The notes below the pieces were generated by a model that did no database searches, was not told the DNA's origin, and saw only the letters and a program-made list of their open reading frames with translations. A stretch of 17,630 bases of DNA from CAWGUU01 sp963825765 (GTDB taxonomy: Bacteria; Actinomycetota; Acidimicrobiia; Acidimicrobiales; AC-14): NCBI GenBank assembly GCA_963825765.1, contig CAWGUU010000010.1:1-17630 (forward strand). The letters are read 5' to 3'. This document shows positions 6,339 through 14,199 of this stretch, one piece after another. Made by a program: the position numbers and the translations under genes. The first letter of the stretch is position 1, and each line of letters opens with the position of its first letter.

Positions 6339-7370
6339 GTGACGCGCAACGAGCTGCTGACGGCCACGACGGCCCCCGACGACAATCCCGAGGAGGTCAC
6401 CCTCCGACCCAGGAAGCTCGACGAGTTCGTGGGCCAGCCCCAGCTCCGCCAGCACCTCGACATCCTCCTCGGCGCGGCCCGGGGCAGGGGCGAGCCGGTC
6501 GACCACCTGCTGTTCGCGGGACCGCCGGGCCTGGGCAAGACCAGCCTGGCCGGCATCGTGGCGGCCGAGATGGGGGTCAGCCTGCGGGTCACGTCCGGCC
6601 CCGCCCTGGAGCGGGCCGGCGACCTGGCCTCGGTGCTGACCAACCTCGACGACGGCGACGTGCTCTTCATCGACGAGATCCACCGCCTCAGCCGGGTCGT
6701 CGAGGAGGTCCTCTACCCGGCCATGGAGGACTTCCAGCTCGACATCGTCATCGGCAAGGGCCCGTCGGCCCGCTCGATCCGCCTCGACCTGCCCCGGTTC
6801 ACCCTGGTGGGGGCCACCACCCGCACCGGCCTCATCACCGGGCCGCTGAGAGACAGGTTCGGCTTCGTCGCCCGGCTCGACTACTACGAGGTCGACGAGC
6901 TGGACGCCATCGTCCGCCGGGCGGCCCGCATCATGGACGTGCAGCTCCTGCCCGAGGGTGCCTCCGAGATCGCCCGGCGGGCGAGGGGCACGCCCCGCAT
7001 CGCCAACCGCCTGCTCCGGCGGGTCCGCGACTTCGCCGAGGTGCGGAGCGACGGCATCGTCACCCGGCCGGTGGCCGACGCCGCCCTCGAGCTGTTCGAG
7101 GTCGACGCCGCCGGCCTCGACAAGGTCGACAGGGCGATCCTGGGTGCCGTCTGCCGCCAGTTCGGGGGCGGCCCAGTGGGGCTGGCCACCCTCGCCATCT
7201 GCGTCGGAGAGGAGCCGGAGACGGTGGAGGACGTGTACGAGCCGTACCTGCTCCGGCTCGGGCTGCTCCAGCGCACGCCGCGGGGGCGCACCGCCACGCC
7301 GGCGGCCTGGGCCCACATCGGCCTCCAGCCCCCACCCCCGGCGGCCAGGCCCGCAGGCCTGTTCGGCTGA
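6339..7370 (+). CDS. ruvB: Holliday junction branch migration ATPase RuvB
   Basis: This is the AAA+ hexameric DNA translocase that drives branch migration with RuvA. The 343 residues match the family. The Walker A motif GPPGLGKT spans residues 61-68, Walker B LFIDEIHR begins at 109, sensor 1 GATTRTG follows, and the arginine-finger segment GPLRDRFG lies near 170. The AAA+ lid contains RGTPRIANRLLRRVRDF, and a C-terminal winged-helix domain ends near TPRGRTATPAAW. The GTG at 6339 is the in-frame start 10 bases behind ruvA, and DEFVGQ at normal distance supports it. A Gly/Pro-rich tail ends in GLFG. Nothing in it looks degraded. Confidence 0.98.
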   Translation: MTRNELLTATTAPDDNPEEVTLRPRKLDEFVGQPQLRQHLDILLGAARGRGEPVDHLLFAGPPGLGKTSLAGIVAAEMGVSLRVTSGPALERAGDLASVLTNLDDGDVLFIDEIHRLSRVVEEVLYPAMEDFQLDIVIGKGPSARSIRLDLPRFTLVGATTRTGLITGPLRDRFGFVARLDYYEVDELDAIVRRAARIMDVQLLPEGASEIARRARGTPRIANRLLRRVRDFAEVRSDGIVTRPVADAALELFEVDAAGLDKVDRAILGAVCRQFGGGPVGLATLAICVGEEPETVEDVYEPYLLRLGLLQRTPRGRTATPAAWAHIGLQPPPPAARPAGLFG

Positions 7371-7386
7371 CTGCCGCATTTCGGAA

Positions 7387-7403
7387 GTCGCGCCAGCCGC
7401 GAC
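7387..7403 (+). terminator. Weak hairpin after ruvB
   Basis: GTCGCG (7387-7392) and CGCGAC (7398-7403) form a perfect 6-bp stem with a 5-base loop, 16 bases after the ruvB stop. No T-tract follows, so it is at most a weak or Rho-assisted terminator. It separates ruvB from the promoter-like element ahead of yajC. Confidence 0.3.
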
Positions 7404-7427
7404 GGGCCGACGCCCCCTGGCCCCGGG

Positions 7428-7433
7428 TAGTGT
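7428..7433 (+). promoter_or_regulatory. Putative -10 element for yajC-secD-secF
   Basis: TAGTGT fits TANNNT and lies 31 bases before the yajC ATG, implying a leader of about 25 bases. No -35 consensus and no Shine-Dalgarno sequence are visible in the C-rich leader. The call rests on the hexamer and its position between two functional groups of genes. Confidence 0.35.
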
Positions 7434-7464
7434 CGCGCCTGGTCCGTCCGACCCCCTGCACCCC

Positions 7465-7965
7465 ATGGAAGCCCTTTTCCCTCTCATCATCACGTTCGGC
7501 CTGATGTGGGTCTTGCTCATCCGCCCTCAGCAGCGCCGGGTCCGCCAGCACCAGTCCGTCGTGGCGTCGCTCGTCGAGGGCGACGAGGTCGTCACCACTG
7601 GCGGCCTGATCGGCACCGTGGAGGAGATCAACGAGGACGTCCTGACCGTCTCGGTCGCGCCTGGCGTGTCGATCAAGATGCTGCGCTCGGCGGTGCAGAA
7701 CCGCATCGGCGGCCCTGACGACCCTCTCGACGAGCTGGAGCCAGACGAGGAGCCGGAGCTGCCCGAGATCGAACCCACGGCGGTGGACGAGCTGCCGGCG
7801 GGCGCCAGCGGCGCGCTGCCGCCGGCCGGTGACCCCGTCCCGACCGATGCGGTCCAGGCGACGGGCGACACCCCCTCGGCGCCGACAGATCCCGCCTCGC
7901 CGTCGGGCGGTGCCGCCGGTGACGAGGTCCCGCCTCGCCGGTCCGACGCAGGGAACGACGCCTGA
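7465..7965 (+). CDS. yajC: Preprotein translocase accessory subunit YajC
   Basis: This is a single-span inner-membrane protein that associates with SecD and SecF at the SecYEG translocon. Residues about 3-19 form the transmembrane helix (PLIITFGLMWVLLI), followed directly by the family signature RPQQRR and the conserved soluble stretch LVEGDEVVTTGGLIGTVEEI. The protein is 166 residues, longer than the usual 90-110, because of an acidic, Pro/Ala-rich, probably disordered C-terminal extension from about residue 85. The ATG at 7465 is chosen because the hydrophobic helix begins immediately after it. The stop shares a base with the secD start (TGATG), so the two are translationally coupled. Confidence 0.93.
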   Translation: MEALFPLIITFGLMWVLLIRPQQRRVRQHQSVVASLVEGDEVVTTGGLIGTVEEINEDVLTVSVAPGVSIKMLRSAVQNRIGGPDDPLDELEPDEEPELPEIEPTAVDELPAGASGALPPAGDPVPTDAVQATGDTPSAPTDPASPSGGAAGDEVPPRRSDAGNDA

Positions 7966-9404
7966 TGCGCCGGTCCGCCACCGTCGGCCTGGTCGGCATC
8001 ATCCTCTTCGCCGTCGTCGCCCTCGCGGCCACGTTCGCCTCGGGGAACAGCCCCCAGCTGGGTCTCGACCTCCAGGGCGGCGCCCAGGTCGTGCTCCAGC
8101 CCCGCGAACAGGTGCCCGACTCCGTTCTCGACCAGGCCATCGCCATCATCCGGAACCGGGTCGACGCCCTGGGCGTGGCCGAGCCCGAGGTCTCCCGCCA
8201 GGGCTCGTCGATCATCGTGCAGCTGCCGGGCGTGAAGAACCGTGACCGGGCCCTGGAGATCGTGGGCCAGACCGCCCAGCTCTACTTCCGGCCCGTCCAG
8301 GAGATCCTGCCGGCGACGGCTCCGCCGGCCGACCCGGCCACGACCACGCCTCTGCCGGAAGGCGTCCCCGACCTCAGCTCCACCACCCCCCCCGAGCAGG
8401 ACGACCCGGCCAAGACGGTGATCCTCCCGGAGAAGGACAGCAACGGCAACGTCACCTCCCGCCTACTCCTCGGGCCGGCCGAGGTCACCGGCGAGGCGCT
8501 GTCCGACGCTTCGGCCACCGTGAACAGCTCCAACGGCACCTGGGAGGTGAAGTTCAACCTCACCGGCGACGGCACCAGCAGTTGGAACGCCATGGCGCAG
8601 AAGGTCGGCGTCAACAACCGCATCGCCATCGACCTCGACGGGGAGGTCAAGTCGGCCCCCAGCCTCTCCACCACCAACTTCCCAGGATCGGGTCAGATCA
8701 GCGGAAACTTCAGCGAGGGCGAGGCCAAGGACCTGGCCCTGGTGTTGCGCTACGGCTCCCTGCCGGTGCAACTCGACCGCCAGCAGGCCCAGACCGTGTC
8801 GGCCAGCCTCGGCAGGGACTCGCTCCGGGCGGGGGTCATCTCGGGCATCGTCGGTCTGCTCCTCGTGGTCCTCTACATGATGCTGTACTACCGGGCCCTC
8901 GGCCTTGTGGTGCTCTTCGGGCTCCTGCTGTCGGGCGCCATCATGTACTCCCTTGTCACCCTGCTGGGCCAGACCAGCGGCTTGGCGCTCACCCTGGCCG
9001 GCTGCACGGGCCTGATCGTGTCGGTCGGCGTCACCGTGGACTCCTACGTCGTGTACTTCGAGCGTCTCAAGGACGAGATCAGGTCGGGCAAGACCATCCG
9101 GTCGTCGGTCGACCGCGGGTTCGCGCGGGCCTACCGCACCATCCTGGCCGCCGACGCCGCGTCCTTCATCGGCGCCATGGTCCTCTACGTGCTGAGCGTC
9201 GGCTCGGTGCGGGGTTTCGCCCTCTTCCTGGCCCTGTCCACGGCGCTCGACGTGGTCGTCGCCTACCTCTACACCCGGCCGATGGTGGCCATTCTGGGCC
9301 GGAGCCGGTTCTTCACCGAGGCCCGCTGGTTCGGCGTGGCCCGTGGCCTCGACCTGCGCAAACCCCCGTCGACGACCCCGGCTCCCGCGGCGGCCGCGCC
9401 GTGA
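7965..9404 (+). CDS. secD: Protein translocase subunit SecD
   Basis: This is an RND-superfamily membrane protein that, with SecF, uses the proton-motive force to pull translocating proteins out of SecYEG. It has 479 residues. An N-terminal helix (about 5-26) is followed by the D1 motif LGLDLQGG (32-39), the P1 periplasmic-type domain with IRNRVDALGVAEPEVSRQG, and a Pro/Thr-rich insertion at about 115-145 (PATAPPADPATTTPLPEG) of the kind seen in actinobacterial SecD. The five C-terminal helices (about 285-455) contain the conserved SVGVTVDSYVVYFERLKDE and RGFARAYRTILAADAASF segments. A run of eight C (8386-8393) lies in the insertion. secF follows after 19 bases. Confidence 0.97.
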   Translation: MRRSATVGLVGIILFAVVALAATFASGNSPQLGLDLQGGAQVVLQPREQVPDSVLDQAIAIIRNRVDALGVAEPEVSRQGSSIIVQLPGVKNRDRALEIVGQTAQLYFRPVQEILPATAPPADPATTTPLPEGVPDLSSTTPPEQDDPAKTVILPEKDSNGNVTSRLLLGPAEVTGEALSDASATVNSSNGTWEVKFNLTGDGTSSWNAMAQKVGVNNRIAIDLDGEVKSAPSLSTTNFPGSGQISGNFSEGEAKDLALVLRYGSLPVQLDRQQAQTVSASLGRDSLRAGVISGIVGLLLVVLYMMLYYRALGLVVLFGLLLSGAIMYSLVTLLGQTSGLALTLAGCTGLIVSVGVTVDSYVVYFERLKDEIRSGKTIRSSVDRGFARAYRTILAADAASFIGAMVLYVLSVGSVRGFALFLALSTALDVVVAYLYTRPMVAILGRSRFFTEARWFGVARGLDLRKPPSTTPAPAAAAP

Positions 9405-9423
9405 GGGTGCCGACGGTGCGCCA

Positions 9424-10770
9424 ATGAGCCGCGACGCCGAGGGGAGGACGCTGCGGTACCGGCTCTACCACGGGGAGACGTCGTACGAATTCGTCGGCCG
9501 GGCCAAGCTCTGGTTCGCCATCTCCGGCGTTGTGATCCTCGTCGGGGTCGTGTCGTTGTTCACCCAGGGCCTCAACTACGGCATCGACTTCAAGGGCGGC
9601 ACCTCGTGGGAGGTGATCGCGCCCGGCGTGTCGGTGGCCGAGGCGCGCGACAGCCTCCAGTCGGTCGGGCTGGGCAGCGCCAAGATCCAGATCCAGGGCG
9701 CCGACATCGTCCGGGTCCAGGCGGACTCCCGCAGCCCCGAGGAGCAGGAGTCGGTCACCAACAAGCTGGCCGAGCTGGGCAAGGTCGATCCGGGCCAGGT
9801 GAGCGTCAACGACGTCGGCCCGTCGTGGGGCAAGGACGTCACCAAGAAGGCCCGTACCGCCCTGATCGTGTTCTTCATCCTGATCACCGCCTACATCTCG
9901 ATCCAGTTCGAGTGGAAGATGGCGGTGGCGGCGCTGGCCGCCGTCGTCCACGACATCCTGATCACCGTCGGTGTCTACTCGGTCTCGCGGTTCGAGGTCA
10001 CGCCGGGCACGGTTGTCGCCTTCCTCACCATCCTCGGCTATTCGCTGTACGACACCATCGTCGTGTTCGACAAGGTCCGGGAGAACGCCAGGGGCGTGGC
10101 CGCCAGCGGGCGTATGACCTACTCCGACACGGTGAACCTGTCGATGAACCAGGTCCTCATGCGGTCCCTGAACACGTCGCTCGTGGCCATCCTGCCCATC
10201 CTGTCCATCCTCGTCATCGGCGCCGGCATCATGGGCGCGACGATCCTCAAGGACTTCGGACTGGCCCTGTTGGTCGGCCTGCTCACCGGTGCGTACTCGT
10301 CGATCTTCATCGCCTCGCCGCTGCTGGCCATTCTGAAGGAGCGCGAGCCCCGCTACGTCAACGTCCGCCAGCGGCTGGCGGCCAAGGGCGGCAGCCCGAC
10401 GACGCTCACCCCGGCGGCCGCCGCAGCCCTCGCCGGTGCCGGTGCCGGTGGGGGTGCGGGTGGCGGGAAGGCCAAGCCCAAGGTCGCCGGCGGATCGACG
10501 GCCTCGTCGGCCAAGGCGGCGGGGCCAAAGAGTGCCGGTGCCAAGGGTGCCGCTGCCAAGGCCGCCAGTGCCAAGGCTGCCAGCGCCAAGGGTGCGAGCG
10601 CCAAGGGTTCGGATGCCAAGGGCGCGACCGGCAAGGCCGGCGACGTCCTCGTCCCCTCGAAGCCGGGCACGGCCGGCCCGGTCGCCGCGAAGCCGTCGAC
10701 CCCGAACAAGGCCCGACCGGCCAACCGCCCGGCTGGGCCGAGGCCGAGGAAGAAGGGCAAGAAGCGCTAG
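9424..10770 (+). CDS. secF: Protein translocase subunit SecF with Ala/Lys-repeat tail
   Basis: This is the partner of SecD in the RND-type accessory complex of the Sec translocon. It has 448 residues. An N-terminal helix lies at about 28-47, with the signature GIDFKGG at 53-59 and a short extracytoplasmic domain. Five C-terminal helices (about 143-305) contain TILGYSLYDTIVVFDKVREN and MNQVLMRSLNTSL. The family core ends near residue 325. The remaining 120 residues are a low-complexity Ala/Gly/Lys/Pro tail with AKGAS-type pentapeptide repeats, ending in the basic RPRKKGKKR. The tail is predicted to be cytoplasmic and could contact the ribosome or membrane, which is inference. apt begins 5 bases after the stop, so the operon may run on. 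Confidence 0.96.
   Translation: MSRDAEGRTLRYRLYHGETSYEFVGRAKLWFAISGVVILVGVVSLFTQGLNYGIDFKGGTSWEVIAPGVSVAEARDSLQSVGLGSAKIQIQGADIVRVQADSRSPEEQESVTNKLAELGKVDPGQVSVNDVGPSWGKDVTKKARTALIVFFILITAYISIQFEWKMAVAALAAVVHDILITVGVYSVSRFEVTPGTVVAFLTILGYSLYDTIVVFDKVRENARGVAASGRMTYSDTVNLSMNQVLMRSLNTSLVAILPILSILVIGAGIMGATILKDFGLALLVGLLTGAYSSIFIASPLLAILKEREPRYVNVRQRLAAKGGSPTTLTPAAAAALAGAGAGGGAGGGKAKPKVAGGSTASSAKAAGPKSAGAKGAAAKAASAKAASAKGASAKGSDAKGATGKAGDVLVPSKPGTAGPVAAKPSTPNKARPANRPAGPRPRKKGKKR
10540..10644. repeat. Seven degenerate 15-bp tandem repeats in the secF 3' end
   Basis: Units of 15 bp, mostly beginning GCCAAGG, run head to tail in frame and encode AKGAA, AKAAS, AKAAS, AKGAS, AKGSD, AKGAT and GKAGD. 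They form the core of the basic SecF tail. The repeat keeps the reading frame, so copy-number change would lengthen or shorten the tail without truncating the protein. Confidence 0.85.
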
Positions 10771-10775
10771 CCGCC

Positions 10776-11303
10776 ATGATGGACGCCGACTGGCTGAAGG
10801 AACACATCCGCGACATCCCCGACTTCCCCAGCGCGGGCATCGTCTTCAAGGACATCACGCCGCTGCTGGGCCACCCGGAGGGCTTCCGCTCCACGGTCGA
10901 CACCCTCACCGCCCGGTACGCGGGCCAGCGGGTCGACAAGGTCGTCGGCGTCGAGGCCCGGGGCTTCATCCTGGCCGCGCCGGTGGCCTACAAGCTGGGC
11001 GCCGGCTTCGTCCCCGTTCGCAAGCCGGGAAAGCTCCCGTTCCACACCGAGGCCCAGGAGTACTCCCTCGAGTACGGCGCCGACCGGCTGGAGATGCACC
11101 GCGACGCCATCGATCCGGGCGACAGGGTCCTGGTCATCGACGACGTGCTGGCCACCGGGGGGACGGCCGCCGCCACCCTGCGCCTGGTCGTGGCCGCGGG
11201 CGGGACCGTCGTGGGCCTCGGGTTCGTGATCGAGCTGTCGTTCCTGGCCGGGCGCAGCCGCCTGGGCGGCTACGACTCGTTCTCCCTGCTGACCTACGAA
11301 TAG
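10776..11303 (+). CDS. apt: Adenine phosphoribosyltransferase
   Basis: This enzyme converts adenine and PRPP to AMP and pyrophosphate in cytoplasmic purine salvage. It has 175 residues, the usual length. The PRPP-binding loop VLVIDDVLATGGT spans 118-130, and upstream are the family segments DFPSAGIVFKDITPLL and VVGVEARGFILAAPVAYKLG. RKPGKLP precedes the flexible loop region ending EYSLEYGADRLEMH. The ATG at 10776 lies 5 bases after secF; a second ATG follows directly and is equally possible. The order secF-apt-rel is common in Actinobacteria. It probably shares a transcript with secDF. Confidence 0.96.
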   Translation: MMDADWLKEHIRDIPDFPSAGIVFKDITPLLGHPEGFRSTVDTLTARYAGQRVDKVVGVEARGFILAAPVAYKLGAGFVPVRKPGKLPFHTEAQEYSLEYGADRLEMHRDAIDPGDRVLVIDDVLATGGTAAATLRLVVAAGGTVVGLGFVIELSFLAGRSRLGGYDSFSLLTYE

Positions 11304-11336
11304 CCCCCCACGTCCGAATACCACCGCGGCGCTCAC

Positions 11337-11374
11337 TAGACTGGAGCATCGGGTCGGTTCAACGGGGAGGGGAG
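11337..11374 (+). promoter_or_regulatory. Putative -10 element and strong ribosome binding site of rel
   Basis: TAGACT (11337-11342) fits TANNNT, predicting a start near 11349. A purine-rich GGGGAGGGGAG block (11364-11374) with GGAGG at 11366-11370 lies 8 bases before the TTG at 11379 and decides that start. Together they suggest rel has its own promoter within the 75-base gap after apt, which otherwise holds nothing recognised. Confidence 0.5.
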
Positions 11375-11378
11375 CTGG

Positions 11379-13616
11379 TTGGTCACGGCTGACCGAGTGC
11401 TGCCGTGGCGGCGCGTCTCGTCCCAGTCCGGGACCACCGAAGAGCTGAAACAGCTGCTCGAGGTCTTCCGGGCCAGTCACCCCAAGACCGACACCGGCCT
11501 GGTGGCGCGGGCCTATGGCGTCGCCTTCGAGGCCCACGACGGCCAGCTGCGCCGATCGGGCGATCCCTACATCCAGCACCCCGTGGCGGTGGCCACGATC
11601 CTCGCCGAGTTGGGCCTCGACGACGTCACCCTCGCCGCCGCCCTCCTGCACGACGCCGTCGAGGACACCGCCGTCAGCCTCGACGACATCGTCAGGGACT
11701 TCGGCGCCGAGGTCGGAGCCATCGTCGACGGTGTCACCAAGCTGGACCGAGTCAGCTTCGACTCCAAGGAGGCCCAGCAGGCCGCCACCATGCGCAAGAT
11801 GCTCGTCGCCATGGCCAAGGACATCAGGGTCCTGCTGATCAAGCTGGCCGACCGCCTGCACAACATGCGGACGATCGCGGCGATGCCCATCGACAAGCAG
11901 CACCGGATCGCCCAGGAGACCCTCGACGTCTACGCCCCGTTGGCCCACCGCCTGGGCATCGCCGGCATCAAGCTGCAGCTCGAGGACCTGGCCTTCGCCA
12001 CCCTCTACCCCAAGCGGTACGCCGAGATCGAGCAGATGGTGTCGGTGCGGTCCCCCGAGCGCGACATCTACCTTTCCCAGGTGCTCGACCTGGTCCGCAG
12101 CCGCATGGCCGAGCTGCGGATCGACGCCGAGGTGGTCGGTCGGCCGAAGCACTACTGGAGCATCTACGAGAAGATGGTCGTCAAGAAGCGGGAGTTCGAC
12201 GACATCTACGACCTCGTCGGGATCCGGGTGCTGGTGGGCAGCGTGAAGGACTGCTACGCCGCCCTGGGCAGCATCCACGCCACGTGGAAGCCGGTGCAGG
12301 GGCGGTTCAAGGACTACATCGCCATGCCCAAGTTCAACCTGTACCAGTCCCTGCACACCACCGTGGTCGGGCCCCAGGGCAAGCCCCTGGAGGTACAGAT
12401 CCGGACCCGGGAGATGAACGCCAGGGCCGAGTCGGGCATCGCCGCCCACTGGAACTACAAGAACCAGAAGGACCACAAGGACCGCTCCCCGGCCACGGAG
12501 GCCAACTGGCTGAAGCGCATCGTCGACTGGCAGTCCGAGACGATCGACCCGCGCGAGTTCATGGAGACGCTCAAGGTCGACCTCGACCAGGACGAGGTGT
12601 TCGTGTTCACGCCGAAGGGCGACGTGGTGACGATGCCCGCCGGCGCCACGCCGATCGACTTCGCCTACTCCATCCACACCGACGTCGGCCATCGCTGCAT
12701 CGGTGCCAAGGTCAACGGCCGCCTGGTGCCGCTCGACTCGGCGCTGTCCTCGGGCGACACGGTCGAGGTGTTCACGTCGAAGGTCGACGGCGCCGGCCCG
12801 TCGCGGGACTGGCTGCAGATCGTGGTGACGCCGCGGGCCAAGAACAAGATCCGCCAGTGGTTCAGCCGCAGCCGGCGGGAGGAGGCGATCGACAGCGGGC
12901 GGGAGGAGCTCGTGCGGCACATGCGGCGGGAGGGCCTGCCGGTGCAGAAGCTCACCAACTCGCCGGTGCTGCTGTCGGTTGCGGTGGCCATGAACTACGC
13001 CGACCTCGACTCGCTGCACGCGGCCATCGGCGAGGGCCACGTGTCGGCCCACTCGGTGGCCCAGCGGGTCACTCGGGAGCTCCAGGGCGGGGTGCACGAG
13101 GAGCAGCTGCCGTCCACCGCCCGCCGTCCTTCTCGGCGGCGCCGGGGCGGCAAGGTCGGCGTCCACGTCGAGGGCCTGGACGACGTGATGGTGCGGCTGT
13201 CCCGGTGCTGTACGCCGGTTCCCGGGGACCAGATCGTGGGATTCGTCACGACCGGCCGGGGCGTGTCGGTGCACCGGTCCGACTGCGCCAACGCGGTGGC
13301 CCTGTCGGTCCGGATGGGTGACCGGCAGATGGAGGTTGAGTGGGACGGCGCTCCCGCTGCCGGCGGGTTCGTGGCATCGATCGAGGTGGAGGCGCTCGAC
13401 CGGGCCAAGCTCCTGCGGGACGTGTCGACGGTCTTGTCGGAGCAGCACGTGAACATCGTGTCGTCGTTCACGTCCACCGGCTCCGACCAGATCGCCCACC
13501 TCCGCTTCGAGTTCGAGCTGGCCGACCCGTCGCACCTGGAGTCGGTGCTGGCCACCGTCAAGCGGGTGGACTCGGTCTACGACGCCTACCGGGTGCTCCC
13601 CGGCGGCGGCCGCTAG
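11379..13616 (+). CDS. relA: Bifunctional (p)ppGpp synthetase/hydrolase Rel
   Basis: This is the stringent-response enzyme that makes pppGpp/ppGpp from GTP or GDP and ATP on stalled ribosomes and also hydrolyses it. It has 745 residues. In the HD hydrolase domain, H67, H91-D92 (LLHDAVEDT) and KLADRLHNMRT are intact. The synthetase domain contains YWSIYEKMVVKKREFDDIYD and GRFKDYIA; RFKD (309-312) is the RXKD form typical of bifunctional Rel, not the EXDD of monofunctional RelA. A TGS domain starts near 404 (DEVFVFTPKGDVVTMPAGAT), a zinc-finger/RIS region near 610 (LSRCCTPVPGD), and an ACT domain covers about 663-740. The rare TTG start is supported by GGAGG 8 bases upstream. It converges with the Uma2 gene, leaving a 9-base gap. 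Confidence 0.97.
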   Translation: MVTADRVLPWRRVSSQSGTTEELKQLLEVFRASHPKTDTGLVARAYGVAFEAHDGQLRRSGDPYIQHPVAVATILAELGLDDVTLAAALLHDAVEDTAVSLDDIVRDFGAEVGAIVDGVTKLDRVSFDSKEAQQAATMRKMLVAMAKDIRVLLIKLADRLHNMRTIAAMPIDKQHRIAQETLDVYAPLAHRLGIAGIKLQLEDLAFATLYPKRYAEIEQMVSVRSPERDIYLSQVLDLVRSRMAELRIDAEVVGRPKHYWSIYEKMVVKKREFDDIYDLVGIRVLVGSVKDCYAALGSIHATWKPVQGRFKDYIAMPKFNLYQSLHTTVVGPQGKPLEVQIRTREMNARAESGIAAHWNYKNQKDHKDRSPATEANWLKRIVDWQSETIDPREFMETLKVDLDQDEVFVFTPKGDVVTMPAGATPIDFAYSIHTDVGHRCIGAKVNGRLVPLDSALSSGDTVEVFTSKVDGAGPSRDWLQIVVTPRAKNKIRQWFSRSRREEAIDSGREELVRHMRREGLPVQKLTNSPVLLSVAVAMNYADLDSLHAAIGEGHVSAHSVAQRVTRELQGGVHEEQLPSTARRPSRRRRGGKVGVHVEGLDDVMVRLSRCCTPVPGDQIVGFVTTGRGVSVHRSDCANAVALSVRMGDRQMEVEWDGAPAAGGFVASIEVEALDRAKLLRDVSTVLSEQHVNIVSSFTSTGSDQIAHLRFEFELADPSHLESVLATVKRVDSVYDAYRVLPGGGR

Positions 13617-13625
13617 CTCTCGTCG

Positions 13626-14165
13626 TTACGCGACCAGCGCCGAGGGGACGATCGTCGCCTCGAACGGGAAGGTGGAGCTCCACGCGGTGTCGCCGGTGAC
13701 GGTTGTGACCTCTGTGTACAGGCCGGCTTCGAGGTCGAGCACCATCAGCGAGGGGACTTCGGTGTCGACCAGCCAGTAGGCGGCGACGCCGGCCTCGGCG
13801 TAGGCCATGCGCTTCAGCGCCAGGTCGAACCGACGCGTCGACGGCGACAGCACCTCGACGACGAGCAGAGGGGCACGTTCGATCCGCTTGAACCCGACGT
13901 CCTCTCGACGGGCCACCATCAGATCCGGTTGAAACAGCGTCGCGGGTCCCAACACCCAATCGAAGGGCGCCACGATCACCTCGAAATCCGATCCGGCCGC
14001 GGCCAGGAAGAGAGCGCCGAGACGCACCACACATCGCTGATGGAGGATGTTCGGTGCGGGCGTCACGAGCAGGCTGCCGTCGAGCAGTTCATAGCGGTGT
14101 CCGTCCTCGGGAAGTTTCTCCAGATCCTCGACGGTGAGCGCCGAGCCCCACGGCAACGCGGTCAT
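13626..14165 (-). CDS. Uma2-family (DUF820) PD-(D/E)XK endonuclease-like protein
   Basis: This encodes a 179-residue protein of the Uma2 family, whose members carry a restriction-endonuclease-like fold; most have no known role. The family pattern is present: RYELLDGSLLVTPAP (24-38), the acidic P80-D81 (PDLMVARRED), E104 in LVVEVLSPST, then RRFDLALKRMAYAEAGVAAYW with K118. The putative metal-binding and catalytic set D81, E104 and K118 appears intact. The ATG at 14165 is chosen because a TACACT -10 element lies 7 bases upstream, giving a leaderless transcript, and because RYELLDG then falls at normal distance. It is the only leftward gene between rel and hisS. Its base composition looks slightly less GC-rich than its neighbours (about 13900-14110), which may hint at acquisition. 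Uma2 genes spread as scattered paralogues in some bacteria. Confidence 0.88.
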   Translation of the reverse strand: MTALPWGSALTVEDLEKLPEDGHRYELLDGSLLVTPAPNILHQRCVVRLGALFLAAAGSDFEVIVAPFDWVLGPATLFQPDLMVARREDVGFKRIERAPLLVVEVLSPSTRRFDLALKRMAYAEAGVAAYWLVDTEVPSLMVLDLEAGLYTEVTTVTGDTAWSSTFPFEATIVPSALVA

Positions 14166-14172
14166 CGGTCCA

Positions 14173-14199
14173 AGTGTAAGCCGGTAGCCTCCGCTGGTG
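14173..14199. promoter_or_regulatory. Divergent, apparently leaderless promoters of the Uma2 gene and hisS
   Basis: On the - strand TACACT (14178-14173) lies 7 bases before the Uma2 ATG. On the + strand TAGCCT (14185-14190) lies 6 bases before the hisS GTG at 14197. Both fit TANNNT -10 boxes, and both predict transcription starting at the initiation codon. The two boxes are 6 bases apart, so the polymerase footprints must overlap and initiation in the two directions should compete. Neither has a clear -35 box or Shine-Dalgarno sequence. Confidence 0.55.

Noticed and set aside
10767..13535. Long - strand open frame across apt and rel
   Set aside because: It lies opposite two well-recognised genes, and its translation is His/Val/Gly/Asp-rich shadow sequence.
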